DNA of 64,000 nucleotides from Bianquea renquensis (GCF_014384895.1 NZ_JACRSQ010000011.1:60562-124561), one strand, 5' to 3'. Shown: positions 35,699-45,341, counted from the stretch's first letter. Numbers and translations are program-made. Notes: generated from the letters alone by a model not told the origin.

Positions 35699-38600
35699 CC
35701 GCTGGAGTGTTGGAGATGGAGGATCAAGTAGCTTTACGGGGGGTTTATTCCGCCACCGTCAGTCTGGCGGCGCAGAAAAACAACGTGCCGCTGGTGCGGA
35801 GTCTAGTTTTGGAGAATCAAACAGGAGTGGACCTGACCAATCTCGCCGTCACGGTTCGCGTGGAGTCAGAGGTAGGGAATTCCTGGACGAGGGAGATTGC
35901 ACTGCTCCCGGCAGGTAGCCTTTTGGACATTGGGGAAGTGCCGCTGCGATTATCGGAGGCGTATTTACGGGAACTTTCGCAGCGGACACAGCTTCGGCTA
36001 ATGCTGAGCGTGCAGAAAGGCGATGAGCTGCTGGGACAGTGGCAGCAGCCCTTTGACGTTCTACCCTACAATGAATGGAGCGGGGTTCAGAGTATGCCGG
36101 AAATTTTGTGCGCCTTTGTCACCCCGGAGCATCCGAGGATAGCCTCCTTGGTGGAAGGAGCGCAGAAAGCGTCGGGCCGCACCTTCAACGGCTATGAGAG
36201 CCGAGATCCCAATAGTGTCCGGCTGCAGATGGAAGCTCTCTATCAGGGTTTGCAGGAGGAAGCCTTTCAATACTGTCCGCTCCCGGCCGGAGCTCTTGAG
36301 ACAGGCGGACAAGTGAGGCTTTGCGGGGATTTGCATGGGGGAGGAACCGCTACCTGTCTGGAGATCGCGCTTCTCTATACGGCGTGTCTGGAAAGGGTAG
36401 GACTCCATCCTCTGCTGGTCTTGCTGGAGGGGCATGTTCTTCCAGGCTGTTGGCTGGAAGATAAAAGCTTTGCCGAATGGATTCAGGATGATCTGACGCA
36501 AATCACAGGACGGATGGAGGACGGAATTCACCAGATTGAAGTCATAGAGGGAACCTGCGTGACAAGCGGATCGAAGCTGGACTTTGCAGCGGCGAGGAAG
36601 GCAGCCTGGAACCATCTCCAGGAGCCAGCTGCCTTTTTCCTGGCCTTGGATATCCACCGGGCTAGAGCCTCTGGGATCTTGTCTATGGATATGCCGGCGA
36701 CGGCCATACCCGATGCGGAGCCAACCATGGGAAAACAGCAGATATGGGAACGCCATTTGCTGGACTTGAGTCTCCGGAATACACTTCTGAATTTTCGGGT
36801 CACGAAAAAGACCATTCCGCTCATGATCTCAGAGCCTGAGCGGCTGGAGGATCACCTGGCGAAGGGACGTGAGTTTCACATACTGGAACGGCCTTCCAGC
36901 TGGGACACGGCGCTGCGAGATATTCAGCTTCACCAACTGCACACGAAAGCCGGGGCGGTTGATGTCTTGATCCAGTCAGAGTTGAAGTCAGGGCGGCTCC
37001 ACGCCTTTTTGGACGAGCAGGAGGTGCAGGAGCGGCTGTCAGCCTTATACCGGCGGGCTAAAATCAGTTTGGAGGAGAATGGGGCCAACACGCTATATCT
37101 AGCGCTGGGATTTCTTAAATGGTATGAGAGTCCTGTCAGTGAACGAGTGCGGTATGCACCGGTGGTGCTGATCCCAGTGGATTTGATCCGCCAGACAGCG
37201 CGTGGACGTTTTGTGCTGAAGATGAGGGACGAAGATCCTCAGATGAATATCACGCTTCTGGAAATGCTGCGGCAGGATTTTGGTATCCAGGTGGAAGGGT
37301 TGGACCCCCTGCCGCGGGATGATTTCGGAGTTGACCTGCGCAAGGTATTCGCCCTTCTCCGTCAGGCCGTTCACCAGTGTTCCCGCTGGGAAGTGGAGGA
37401 GACAGCGTTTCTCGGCATGTTCTCCTTTAGCCATTTTATCATGTGGAATGACATTCGGAACCGAGGGGAGGACCTTAAGAAGAATAAAATTGTAGCCAGC
37501 CTTATGTCGGGGAAACTGGAGTGGGTTCCCACTGTCGACTTCCCGAACCCGGCAACGCTGGATGACGAATATTCACCAGCGGATATCGCCGTTCCCATCA
37601 GCGCGGATTCTTCGCAGCTGGCCGCTATCTGCGCAGCGGGTCAGGATAAGAGCTTTGTGCTTCATGGCCCACCGGGCACCGGCAAATCCCAGACCATTAC
37701 CAATATCATCGCCAATGCTCTCTATCAGGGGAAATCCGTCTTATTTATCGCGGAGAAGATGGCGGCGCTGTCCGTGGTACAGAAGCGATTGGAGGCCATT
37801 GGACTGGCGCCCTTCTGCCTGGAGCTTCATTCCAATAAGGCGAAAAAGAAAGATGTATTGGAGCAACTGCGTCAAACGCTGGAGATTGGCCGTGTGAAAC
37901 CCCAGGACGAGTATAGGACTCAGGCTGTGCGGCTGGCCAGACAGCGGAAAAAGCTGAACAGCTATGTGAAAGCGCTTCATCAAAAAAGGCGGTACGGATT
38001 TTCGCTGTATGAGGCCATCGCGCGCTATGAGCAATATAAAGACGCGCCGGCGGGAATAGATTTTGCTGGGAGGATCCCTGAGGATTTTTCCTGGGAGACC
38101 TTTCAAGCCTGGGAGGACGCTGTGCGGGATTTGCAAGCCGCCTGGAAACTATGTGGAATGCCAGGGGAACACCCTCTGCGGGAGATGACCATATCTGCGT
38201 ACTCCAGGGCATCTCGGGACCGGATTAAGAAAATGATTGCGGAACTGCGCCAAGATCTACAAATATGTGGCGAAGGCTGGAATGCCGTAGAGGAATATTT
38301 GGGGCTGCCATCCCGCCATCTGTCCCATGGACAGATGGGGAAGACCGCCTCCTATCTGGAAGAAATTCTGAGCTCGGATTATATTTCTCCCGACATGTTG
38401 CGGAGGCAGGATCTCTCGGGATGGAGGGAATCAATCGCGCAGGTATGCCAGTGGGGAGCGCTGCGAGATGCGGCCAGGGAGGAATTGGAAGAGACCTTTG
38501 AGGATACGGTATTTCAGTTGGACGAGGCATCGCTGGCCAAGACCTGGAAAATGGCGGAGGCCAGTTGGTTTCTGCCAAGGTGGATCAAGCAGCGCCGTGT

Positions 38601-41457
38601 CTACAAAGTGTTCAAGCTTGCGAGCCGGACACCGAAGGCATACAAAAAGGAACGGACGCCTGAGAGCCTAGCGGTCCTGCATGAATTTTGGGATAAAGAG
38701 GGACTTGTGCAGGAGCGGCAGGGGGAATGGCGGCAACTTTTTGGAGATGCCTGGAAGGATGGACGTCCAGATTGGAAGAGTTTGGAGGCGATGTTCGACA
38801 CGGCTCAGGATCTCCAGGAGCTAGCGGTGCAGATTGAGCCGGACCAAGGGGGACATACACTGTTGCAAAGGACAGCAGAGCGAGCTCTTCAAAATTTGGA
38901 TGTCTTTCGGCGGCAGACCGGAGGCTGTATTTTAGAGCTTACGAGGGCGTGGCTTCATATTGCTGAGATGGAGGAACAACTGTCAGATGAAGCGGGGATT
39001 GATTTTAAGCAGCTTCACCAGCAGGAGAATGCTTGGGTTCCCTCTGCTCTTGAGATGGCGGAGCGTTGGCAGAGCGGCATTGGCGGTCTCCGTGATTGGT
39101 GCGGCTGGAATCGCGCTTGCGAGCAGGCGACAGGGATTGGACTCGGCGCTGTGGTGGACGCCATCGTACATGGCCAGCTGCAAGCCGGCACAGCCCTGGA
39201 ATCTTTTTATCAAGGCTTTTACCTGACATGTGCTCAGGAAATCGCAGATGAGGTGGAATGCCTTCGGAATTTCAATGGTCCCCTGTTTGAAGAGGCGATT
39301 GCGAAGTACAGGGATACCACCAAACGATTTGAGCAGCTGACGCGGAGTGAACTGGCCGCCAAGCTTTCCGCTAAGATTCCCCACTTGCAGAGCGGCGTCA
39401 GCGTGGCGGATTCCTCTGAGATCGGAATCCTGCAGAGGGCCATCAAAAGCGGTGGGCGGATGATGCCCATCCGGCGTTTATTTGAGAAGATCCCCAATCT
39501 GCTTCGTAAATTATGTCCATGTATGCTGATGAGCCCCATCTCGGTTGCCCAGTACATTGATCCCACGTATCCGCCCTTTGACCTTATCGTGTTTGATGAG
39601 GCGTCCCAGCTCCCTACCTGTGAAGCGGCTGGCGCCATCGCCCGCGGAAAGAGTGTGATCATTGTGGGAGATCCAAAACAGCTGCCGCCGACGAATTTTT
39701 TTGCCGCCGGACAGATGGATGAAGACAACATGGAGCAGGAGGATCTGGAAAGCATTCTCGATGACTGTCTTGCCATTGCCATGCCGCAGGAGCATTTGTT
39801 GTGGCATTACCGCAGCCGGCATGAGAGCTTGATTGCCTTCAGCAACCGTCAGTTTTATGAGAATCGGCTGCTGACGTTCCCATCGCCCAACGATCGCATC
39901 AGTAAAGTGAAGCTGGTGGAGGTGGAGGGCTACTATGACAGAGGACGCTCCCGTCAAAATCTGGAGGAGGCGCGGGCGGTGGTGGAAGAGATCATCCGCC
40001 GTTTACAGGATCCTGTTCTCTCCAGGCAGAGCATTGGCGTCGTAACCTTTAGCTCCGTTCAGCAAAATCTCATTGACGACATGCTCTGGGAAGCTTTTTC
40101 CGAGCGGCCGGAATTGGAGGAGCTCAATGATAACGCGGAGGAGCCCATCTTTATTAAAAATCTGGAGAATGTGCAGGGGGATGAGCGGGACGTCATCCTG
40201 TTTTCCATCGGATACGGGCCGGACAAGGAGGGAAAGGTTGCCCTGAATTTTGGCCCTCTCAATCGAACTGGAGGCTGGCGCCGCCTCAACGTGGCAGTTT
40301 CCCGCGCGCGGTATGAGATGATTGTATACTCCGTTTTGCAGCCTGAACAGATTGATTTGTCGCGGACTATGGCAGAGGGCGTCATAGGGTTAAAGGCGTT
40401 TCTGGAATATGCCAAGCGGGGAAAGCGCGCACTTCCAGCGCCTGAGGAGCCGGTATCCAAGGAAAATGAAGCGCTGTTGCGGTTGATCGCCAATCAAATC
40501 GCGCAGCGGGGGTATCAGGTTAGGACTTCCGTTGGAACGTCCCAATATCGAATTGATATTGGCGTGATCCATCCCAAGAGGCCGGAGGAGTATATCTTAG
40601 CGATTCTATTGGATGGAAGCCGCTATCGAGATACCAAGACATCAAGAGATCGAAATCTGTTACAGATTTCGGTCCTGCGGTCTCTGGGCTGGCATGTCCA
40701 CCGCCTGTGGATTCTGGACTGGTGGGAGAACGAGGGCGAGCAGCTGAACCAGATCGAACGGCACATCCACGAGATTTTGCGCGTCGAGGCGGAAAAGGGA
40801 ATTAAGCATGCAACAATCCGTCCCGGCGTGAAAGAAGTCAAGACGGAATTTGAGACCTTCGATCAGGAGGAGACAGCGCTGCCCAACGGACTGGAAGAAT
40901 ATCGGATTGAAGAATTGCAGGAGGCTGGCTCTCCTGATGAATTTTATGATTCGGAAAACAATGAGTTGATCCTATCCCAGGCGGAGCAGATTCTTGAGAT
41001 TGAAGGCCCCATCAGCGAGGACAATCTTTGCCGACGTCTGATGGGCGCGTGGGGGATCCAGCGCCTGAGCGCTCGGGTTGAAGCTCGTTTTCAGGAGATA
41101 CGGGCTCTTGGCGCGTGGGTTCGGACAACGGGAATGGGAGTCACCTATTATTGGGCCAAAGGCATGAATCCCAGACAGTACACTGGATTTCGCGTTCCGC
41201 CGTCGGAACAGGGCGAGGAGCTGCGGCGGGATCTGGATGACATTGCGCCGGAGGAGCTGGCTGCTGCGGTTCGTTTTCTGTTGGAGCAGCAGGTGAGCCT
41301 GCCGCGGTCGGATTTGGTCCGGGAGATCTGCCGTCTCTTCGGGTTTGCCAGAACCAGCCCCGCCATTGAAGAAAAGGTGATGCTGGGCGTGAAGAAAGCG
41401 GTGGATCTCGGGTATGTGACGCTGGAAGAGACAGGTCGAGTGGTGTACCGGCAGTAG
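35695..41457 (+). CDS. DUF4011/SF1 helicase/MTES-type nuclease/DUF3320 multidomain protein
   Basis: A 1920-residue protein. Residues about 200-270 look transglutaminase-like (GTATCLEIALLYTACLERVG, EGHVLPGCW). DUF4011 begins at about 350 (WERHLLDLSLRNTLLNFR). An SF1 helicase follows with Walker A HGPPGTGKSQT (about 656), Walker B FDEASQLP (about 1300) and VGDPKQLPPTNFF. A Vsr/REase-like nuclease lies at about 1605-1680 (SQYRIDIGVI, ILLDGSRYRDTKTSRDRNL, LGWHVHRLW), and the tail (about 1740-1910) is DUF3320-like. This order is that of proteins reported as single-gene antiphage systems (named Hhe). The ATG overlaps the GH2 stop. Unusually, it is cotranscribed with a glycosidase. Confidence 0.88.
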   Translation: MTAGVLEMEDQVALRGVYSATVSLAAQKNNVPLVRSLVLENQTGVDLTNLAVTVRVESEVGNSWTREIALLPAGSLLDIGEVPLRLSEAYLRELSQRTQLRLMLSVQKGDELLGQWQQPFDVLPYNEWSGVQSMPEILCAFVTPEHPRIASLVEGAQKASGRTFNGYESRDPNSVRLQMEALYQGLQEEAFQYCPLPAGALETGGQVRLCGDLHGGGTATCLEIALLYTACLERVGLHPLLVLLEGHVLPGCWLEDKSFAEWIQDDLTQITGRMEDGIHQIEVIEGTCVTSGSKLDFAAARKAAWNHLQEPAAFFLALDIHRARASGILSMDMPATAIPDAEPTMGKQQIWERHLLDLSLRNTLLNFRVTKKTIPLMISEPERLEDHLAKGREFHILERPSSWDTALRDIQLHQLHTKAGAVDVLIQSELKSGRLHAFLDEQEVQERLSALYRRAKISLEENGANTLYLALGFLKWYESPVSERVRYAPVVLIPVDLIRQTARGRFVLKMRDEDPQMNITLLEMLRQDFGIQVEGLDPLPRDDFGVDLRKVFALLRQAVHQCSRWEVEETAFLGMFSFSHFIMWNDIRNRGEDLKKNKIVASLMSGKLEWVPTVDFPNPATLDDEYSPADIAVPISADSSQLAAICAAGQDKSFVLHGPPGTGKSQTITNIIANALYQGKSVLFIAEKMAALSVVQKRLEAIGLAPFCLELHSNKAKKKDVLEQLRQTLEIGRVKPQDEYRTQAVRLARQRKKLNSYVKALHQKRRYGFSLYEAIARYEQYKDAPAGIDFAGRIPEDFSWETFQAWEDAVRDLQAAWKLCGMPGEHPLREMTISAYSRASRDRIKKMIAELRQDLQICGEGWNAVEEYLGLPSRHLSHGQMGKTASYLEEILSSDYISPDMLRRQDLSGWRESIAQVCQWGALRDAAREELEETFEDTVFQLDEASLAKTWKMAEASWFLPRWIKQRRVYKVFKLASRTPKAYKKERTPESLAVLHEFWDKEGLVQERQGEWRQLFGDAWKDGRPDWKSLEAMFDTAQDLQELAVQIEPDQGGHTLLQRTAERALQNLDVFRRQTGGCILELTRAWLHIAEMEEQLSDEAGIDFKQLHQQENAWVPSALEMAERWQSGIGGLRDWCGWNRACEQATGIGLGAVVDAIVHGQLQAGTALESFYQGFYLTCAQEIADEVECLRNFNGPLFEEAIAKYRDTTKRFEQLTRSELAAKLSAKIPHLQSGVSVADSSEIGILQRAIKSGGRMMPIRRLFEKIPNLLRKLCPCMLMSPISVAQYIDPTYPPFDLIVFDEASQLPTCEAAGAIARGKSVIIVGDPKQLPPTNFFAAGQMDEDNMEQEDLESILDDCLAIAMPQEHLLWHYRSRHESLIAFSNRQFYENRLLTFPSPNDRISKVKLVEVEGYYDRGRSRQNLEEARAVVEEIIRRLQDPVLSRQSIGVVTFSSVQQNLIDDMLWEAFSERPELEELNDNAEEPIFIKNLENVQGDERDVILFSIGYGPDKEGKVALNFGPLNRTGGWRRLNVAVSRARYEMIVYSVLQPEQIDLSRTMAEGVIGLKAFLEYAKRGKRALPAPEEPVSKENEALLRLIANQIAQRGYQVRTSVGTSQYRIDIGVIHPKRPEEYILAILLDGSRYRDTKTSRDRNLLQISVLRSLGWHVHRLWILDWWENEGEQLNQIERHIHEILRVEAEKGIKHATIRPGVKEVKTEFETFDQEETALPNGLEEYRIEELQEAGSPDEFYDSENNELILSQAEQILEIEGPISEDNLCRRLMGAWGIQRLSARVEARFQEIRALGAWVRTTGMGVTYYWAKGMNPRQYTGFRVPPSEQGEELRRDLDDIAPEELAAAVRFLLEQQVSLPRSDLVREICRLFGFARTSPAIEEKVMLGVKKAVDLGYVTLEETGRVVYRQ

Positions 41458-41527
41458 CGGATGGACAGGATGGTGAGGGAGCTATTCTATGGCATGGTTG
41501 AATAACTCCTATCATTCTGTTGTTTAC

Positions 41528-41541
41528 GTAATTTGAATTAC
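41528..41541. promoter_or_regulatory. Palindrome at the start of the winged-helix gene
   Basis: GTAATT-TG-AATTAC lies just before the ribosome site and is a candidate autoregulatory operator. Confidence 0.35.
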
Positions 41542-41556
41542 TTGGAGGAATGGGCT

Positions 41557-42630
41557 GTGAAAAATACACCGGAAGCGGCTATTATGTACGATATGATAAG
41601 TTATTCCGTTATTTATTTTAACAAGAGTACCGCCGTGGAATTTTTGAAAAGAGAGACTGGTATCCCAGACGAAGACACACTATTACAAGCTTATCGCGAG
41701 TTTTCGGCTTCCTGCCATCTGGAAGTTCCTCCGAACGTCTATCCCTTTTTTTATTTTAATGGAACAATATCATGTCCCTTGTCCAAAATGTGGAGTGATT
41801 ATTTTAAGACGTATCAACAATATCGCCAGCAAATATGTAACATTCATGCGTTTAAGAGCTTTATCATTAAGTACTTTTTTGAAAATCTAGTGGGAGAGGA
41901 GGATACGGAAAAAATCATAAAAGGTGATGGTGAAACCATTGCAAGAAGTTTATCGCTACTGACCGTTTCCTTGCATCTGGATGCAAATTTGGTCCCAATA
42001 TTTTCTAATATCTGCTACCATTTCGCAGATCTAGTTAAAAGTTTACTTGCCTATCTTGACCGTTTGCAGGTAATATTACGGCAATATCATGTAAAGAGGA
42101 TGCCTCAATCAAACCGGATTTTGCGGGAGTTTTTTTCAAACGAGGATCAACAAAATTTATTTCGCAAATCGTATGAACTTGAGGAGAATATTCGATTAAA
42201 GGAACAGGTCTATTCAATCTGTTACATTCAACCGTACGTTCAAACTTTTTCGACAAGAGATAAACGGGAGTATGTTTTTTTATTTGGGTATTTAATGTTA
42301 CACTGCATTGAGGACCGAATTCACTATGGATATATCAATGCGGTCCATGCTCTTCAAGTTTTTGGCAAGGTATACACGCACGATGTATTGGAATGTCTCA
42401 AAAGTGGAAATAAAACCATATCCCAAATTGCGAGAATTATGCATATATCCAGAACATCCATAAGCCGGCTGATCTATGTTCTTGCAGATGAGTTAGTATT
42501 AAAATCTTATAAAAAGGGAGCTGAGATCTATTACGAATTGAATTATGAGTATCTAAAGCATGCAAGGACAAAGATTATCCGATATCTTGACGAACTGCTC
42601 CTGAATGGATATAATAATGACAGAGACTAA
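41557..42630 (+). CDS. Putative winged-helix transcriptional regulator
   Basis: A 357-residue AT-rich protein, Tyr- and Ile-rich, without transmembrane segments. The last 100 residues contain a winged HTH: KSGNKTISQIARIMHISRTSISRLIYVLADELVLKSYKKGAEIYYELN. The N-terminal 250 residues are helical and unlike any family I recognise. The frame opens at TTG 41533, but GGAGG eight bases before GTG 41557 gives the likely start. A palindrome directly upstream suggests autoregulation. Base composition differs from the preceding helicase gene, so this is the left edge of an acquired block containing AbiE. Confidence 0.65.
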   Translation: MKNTPEAAIMYDMISYSVIYFNKSTAVEFLKRETGIPDEDTLLQAYREFSASCHLEVPPNVYPFFYFNGTISCPLSKMWSDYFKTYQQYRQQICNIHAFKSFIIKYFFENLVGEEDTEKIIKGDGETIARSLSLLTVSLHLDANLVPIFSNICYHFADLVKSLLAYLDRLQVILRQYHVKRMPQSNRILREFFSNEDQQNLFRKSYELEENIRLKEQVYSICYIQPYVQTFSTRDKREYVFLFGYLMLHCIEDRIHYGYINAVHALQVFGKVYTHDVLECLKSGNKTISQIARIMHISRTSISRLIYVLADELVLKSYKKGAEIYYELNYEYLKHARTKIIRYLDELLLNGYNNDRD

Positions 42631-43078
42631 GGGGAGGTGGGATACATTGATATGGAATCGACCTACAATTCAGTCACTTTCAGAGATGCGATTACAAACT
42701 GTCTTGACTGTGCAGGGACGATCTTGTAATGGCGGCAAGTTTCGATGAGATTGAGTGGCGGTTCAGATCCGCTTGCTTACATTGGCCAATCGATCACACA
42801 GCGCTTGGATTTCCGTGTGACGTCTATACATTTGTGGTCTCAACCTGTGGCAAAGCGGCCCACCGAACATGGTTTTTTATTCGGTGGGCATAGTATTCAA
42901 TAAGAATAATTCTGGGTATGATAAGATGATTCAAGCCTGTAGTTTTGGAGGAACATCAATATAGTGAAGGTACGAGCATGTTTTGGGTGAAATGTTTTAT
43001 TAAGGAATGGTAGGATGACAGATACCGGTCATATATTTTGAAATGATGTCAATTGTGACAGCAAATTAATACCGTGAA
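42631..43078. other. Gene-poor stretch with micro-frames and a hairpin
   Basis: GGGGAGG at 42631 precedes TTG 42647 and opens a 33-codon frame (MIWNRPTIQSLSEMRLQTVL...) to 42748. This overlaps by ATGA a 52-codon frame at 42745-42903. A hairpin with GCCCACCGA/TCGGTGGGC arms lies at 42859-42889. Whether either peptide is made is unclear; neither resembles a known family. The rest of the stretch shows nothing recognisable. Confidence 0.3.
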
Positions 43079-43271
43079 TTACTGCAAACTCAGAACCTTA
43101 TCAACTTCTTGCAGAATTGTAGGTGAAATATCCATCGAGTGAACATCATTTTTGCATTTCCGCCTTTGTCGAATCGACATACTCATTTTTGCAGACTTTG
43201 AGAAGGTAGGCATCCAAGCTACTGGCATTTCCTTTGATTAAATTGTCGAGTGCTTCTTTAATAAAATTCAT
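43079..43271 (-). pseudogene. Small third gene of the AbiE operon, apparently frameshifted
   Basis: An ATG at 43271, nine bases after the abiEii stop and preceded by AAGGTGATG, opens MNFIKEALDNLIKGNASSLD and continues for 41 codons to a stop at 43146. Shifting one base at the AAAAAT run there gives a continuation, DVHSMDISPTILQEVDKVLS, to a stop at 43079. Together they make a plausible 63-residue helical protein, so a one-base insertion has probably split it. Alternatively the 41-residue form is the real product. Function unknown. Confidence 0.45.
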
Positions 43272-43280
43272 ATCATCACC

Positions 43281-44177
43281 TTAAGTCCAACGTTGACTCT
43301 CTGCCCGCCACATCTTTTGGAACTCATCCTCATTCACAATTGCATCAAATACAGTCTCAAGGAATTTCTGTATCTCCTCAATAACCACCGAAAACTCAAG
43401 CCTATCATCTTTTATGGTTTTCAAGAAATATTTCCACCGCTTTTGCATGTCCACATCTTCGGCAAGCGTGAGAATACGCTTGAAGCTGTCCTTATCGTAA
43501 GGCGTCCCTCGCCGTTCCAATGTTCTGGATATTGCCGTCTGCAATTTCGCTCCGTCAAAATCAAAAGTCCTTGCAAGATAGTAAATATCGTAAAAGTCTT
43601 TCATCCTGCCCGTTAGTTCAAACCGTTGCAGAATAGCGTCAAATTTTTCTGCTATGGTGCTTTCGAGAGAATAGGTCATAATAACTGGAGCTTCAAAATT
43701 GGGAAGCTGTGTATGGATAATCCGCTGCTCAGCACGGGGAACAATCACATCGCCCACACCAATATCCACATTAAAGGGGACTCGGACATTTTTTATCTTT
43801 CCGATAATCTGGGTGCTGATACCATGATATTTTCTTTGCGGTGAAATTTCCTCAAACCCTTTTGCACTCATCTCAATATAATCGTTGCCTGTAGGCGTAG
43901 CAAGAATTTTTAGGATAAGGGCTTTTACTTCATCCAACGAATTGGAAACGCTTCGAAGCAGGAAATCCACATCAATCGTTGCTCGGCTTTCAAAATTGGT
44001 GAGCGTATAGATAAACAATCCGCCCTTGAGAATAAGGGTATCATCATATCCAGACTTCGAGAGTTTTCGCAAAAATTCCTCCTGTATAAAAAGCTGTAGG
44101 CACTGCTGATAGCTGATGCCAGCCGCCTTCGCCTTATTCTTAAGCTTTGCCAAAACAGATGCCGCTACATCAGCCAT
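43281..44177 (-). CDS. abiEii: AbiEii/AbiGii-type nucleotidyltransferase toxin
   Basis: A 298-residue type IV toxin of the nucleotidyltransferase fold. Seen are DDTLILKGGLFIYTL (about 47-61), the catalytic ATIDVDFLLR (Asp pair, about 66-75), VPFNVDIGVGDVI and SLESTIAEKFDAILQRFELTGRMKDFYDIYYLAR, all typical of AbiEii. Such toxins block growth by modifying tRNA. The frame opens at GTG 44186, but ATG 44177 shares its A with the antitoxin stop (TGATG), so translation is coupled. Confidence 0.92.
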   Translation of the reverse strand: MADVAASVLAKLKNKAKAAGISYQQCLQLFIQEEFLRKLSKSGYDDTLILKGGLFIYTLTNFESRATIDVDFLLRSVSNSLDEVKALILKILATPTGNDYIEMSAKGFEEISPQRKYHGISTQIIGKIKNVRVPFNVDIGVGDVIVPRAEQRIIHTQLPNFEAPVIMTYSLESTIAEKFDAILQRFELTGRMKDFYDIYYLARTFDFDGAKLQTAISRTLERRGTPYDKDSFKRILTLAEDVDMQKRWKYFLKTIKDDRLEFSVVIEEIQKFLETVFDAIVNEDEFQKMWRAESQRWT

Positions 44178-44785
44178 CACAACCACACTCCAATCAATTC
44201 TTTTACTCTTTTTTGCATTCTCAATACTTTGGCATACTCCATCAGATTCGGTATATTCTTTTTCGGGTCTTTTACATACCCTTGTATTGCTTTATTAAAA
44301 ATTTCTTTATCCATTTTGTTCATATTCCGCAGTACATCGCAAATGGTACGGTCACGGTCGTAGATACGGACATCAACAAAATTGATACTGCCTTTTGTTT
44401 CGCCGAGAGATACTAAAATAGGCTCAACCCGATATGCCTTTACAAAGGGGTAGTCGATATTTGTACGGCTTCTGGAGACATTTTTATCAATCGTAATATT
44501 CCACTCGGCAGGATTGCGGTCACTGTACTGATAGTAAAAGAGGGCAGTTTCCATACAAAGAACCGCATCGGGAAAAAGACGGTTGATAATTTTAACTTCC
44601 TGTTCGCCATAGGTTTCCGTCCAGTGATAATAGCCCCGTTTGATTTTTTCAATGAAGCCCTCGTTTAATAGTTGTTGAATATCAGCATAGTAGATTCTAT
44701 AAGAATCCAGTTGAGCAGTTGTCATTATATTATCGTGTTTGGAAAAAATCTTCCTGACAGTGTTTATTGATTTTTCATCAAGCAT
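44177..44785 (-). CDS. abiEi: AbiEi-type antitoxin/transcriptional repressor
   Basis: A 202-residue partner of AbiEii. The N-terminal winged helix (about 1-60: IMTTAQLDSYRIYYADIQQLLNEGFIEKIKRGYYHW) is that of AbiEi antitoxins, and the C-terminal domain (CMETALFYYQYSDRNPAEWNITI, VRIYDRDRTICDVLRNMNKMD) is conserved in the family. GAGGTGA before ATG 44785 sets the start. AbiEi proteins repress their own operon by binding inverted repeats; such repeats flank the promoter here. Confidence 0.9.
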   Translation of the reverse strand: MLDEKSINTVRKIFSKHDNIMTTAQLDSYRIYYADIQQLLNEGFIEKIKRGYYHWTETYGEQEVKIINRLFPDAVLCMETALFYYQYSDRNPAEWNITIDKNVSRSRTNIDYPFVKAYRVEPILVSLGETKGSINFVDVRIYDRDRTICDVLRNMNKMDKEIFNKAIQGYVKDPKKNIPNLMEYAKVLRMQKRVKELIGVWL

Positions 44786-44827
44786 TGTCTCACCTCTACT
44801 AAACCACACGCAAATTTTTCAACGATT

Positions 44828-44885
44828 GTGTACTTTACTATAGTATACCCGATTTTTCTCAAAAAGTCAACTCAGTAAAGCACAC
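44828..44885 (-). promoter_or_regulatory. AbiE promoter flanked by an inverted repeat
   Basis: Read leftward: TTGACT (44870-44865), 17 bases, TATACT (44847-44842). The arms GTGTACTTTACT (44828-44839) and AGTAAAGCACAC (44874-44885) are complementary with one mismatch and bracket both promoter boxes. This matches the two-site autorepression known for AbiEi antitoxins. Confidence 0.7.
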
Positions 44886-44931
44886 ACGATTAAAGCTGAC
44901 AATGGTGTGGTTTTCTATAGAAAAATGAGCC

Positions 44932-44961
44932 TGGCCAACTCCATTCAGACAAGCTCATTTT
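44932..44961. terminator. Bidirectional hairpin
   Basis: AAAATGAGC and GCTCATTTT pair around a 12-base spacer; A/T-runs on both sides allow termination in either direction. Confidence 0.5.
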
Positions 44962-44962
44962 C

Positions 44963-45112
44963 TCACGCTTCATAGTTATAATAGACATCTGCATCCGCTG
45001 CCGCATAGAGTTTTATCCATCTCGGCGTACCGCAAAGTTTGATAAAATAAGGCTTTCTGCCACCTTTCCTGTATCTTTTCTCATCCCACTTGCCAATTCT
45101 TTCATCAAAATC
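44963..45112 (-). pseudogene. 3' remnant of an accessory-element gene
   Basis: Read leftward, an open frame with good codon character ends at 44963 and encodes DERIGKWDEKRYRKGGRKPY, then FIKLCGTPRWIKLYAAADAD and VYYNYEA. No start codon or ribosome site precedes it and the sense-like character fades beyond about 45112, so it looks like the tail of a lost gene next to the AbiE operon. Family not recognised. Confidence 0.35.
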
Positions 45113-45341
45113 AAGGGGTGTATTTGGACTGTATGAGATCTGTTTTGAGCAGTCGTGGAAGGCAATTAAAGAAATCTTGGAGTATAATGGTGTCCCAGAA
45201 AGTCAGACAGGTTCGCCTAAAAATAGAAATTGAAGAAAAATGGAATTGAGTTGAGAATGCCGTGTGTTTGAATGAATCGTGATCAAACGCGCGGTATTTT
45301 TTGGCCCGTGGAATAATTTTTCGCAAATCGGAGAATACCAA

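Noticed and set aside
42859..42889. Intrinsic terminator at the GCCCACCGA/TCGGTGGGC hairpin
   Set aside because: The T-run lies in the loop and not after the stem, so termination is doubtful; recorded only as a hairpin.
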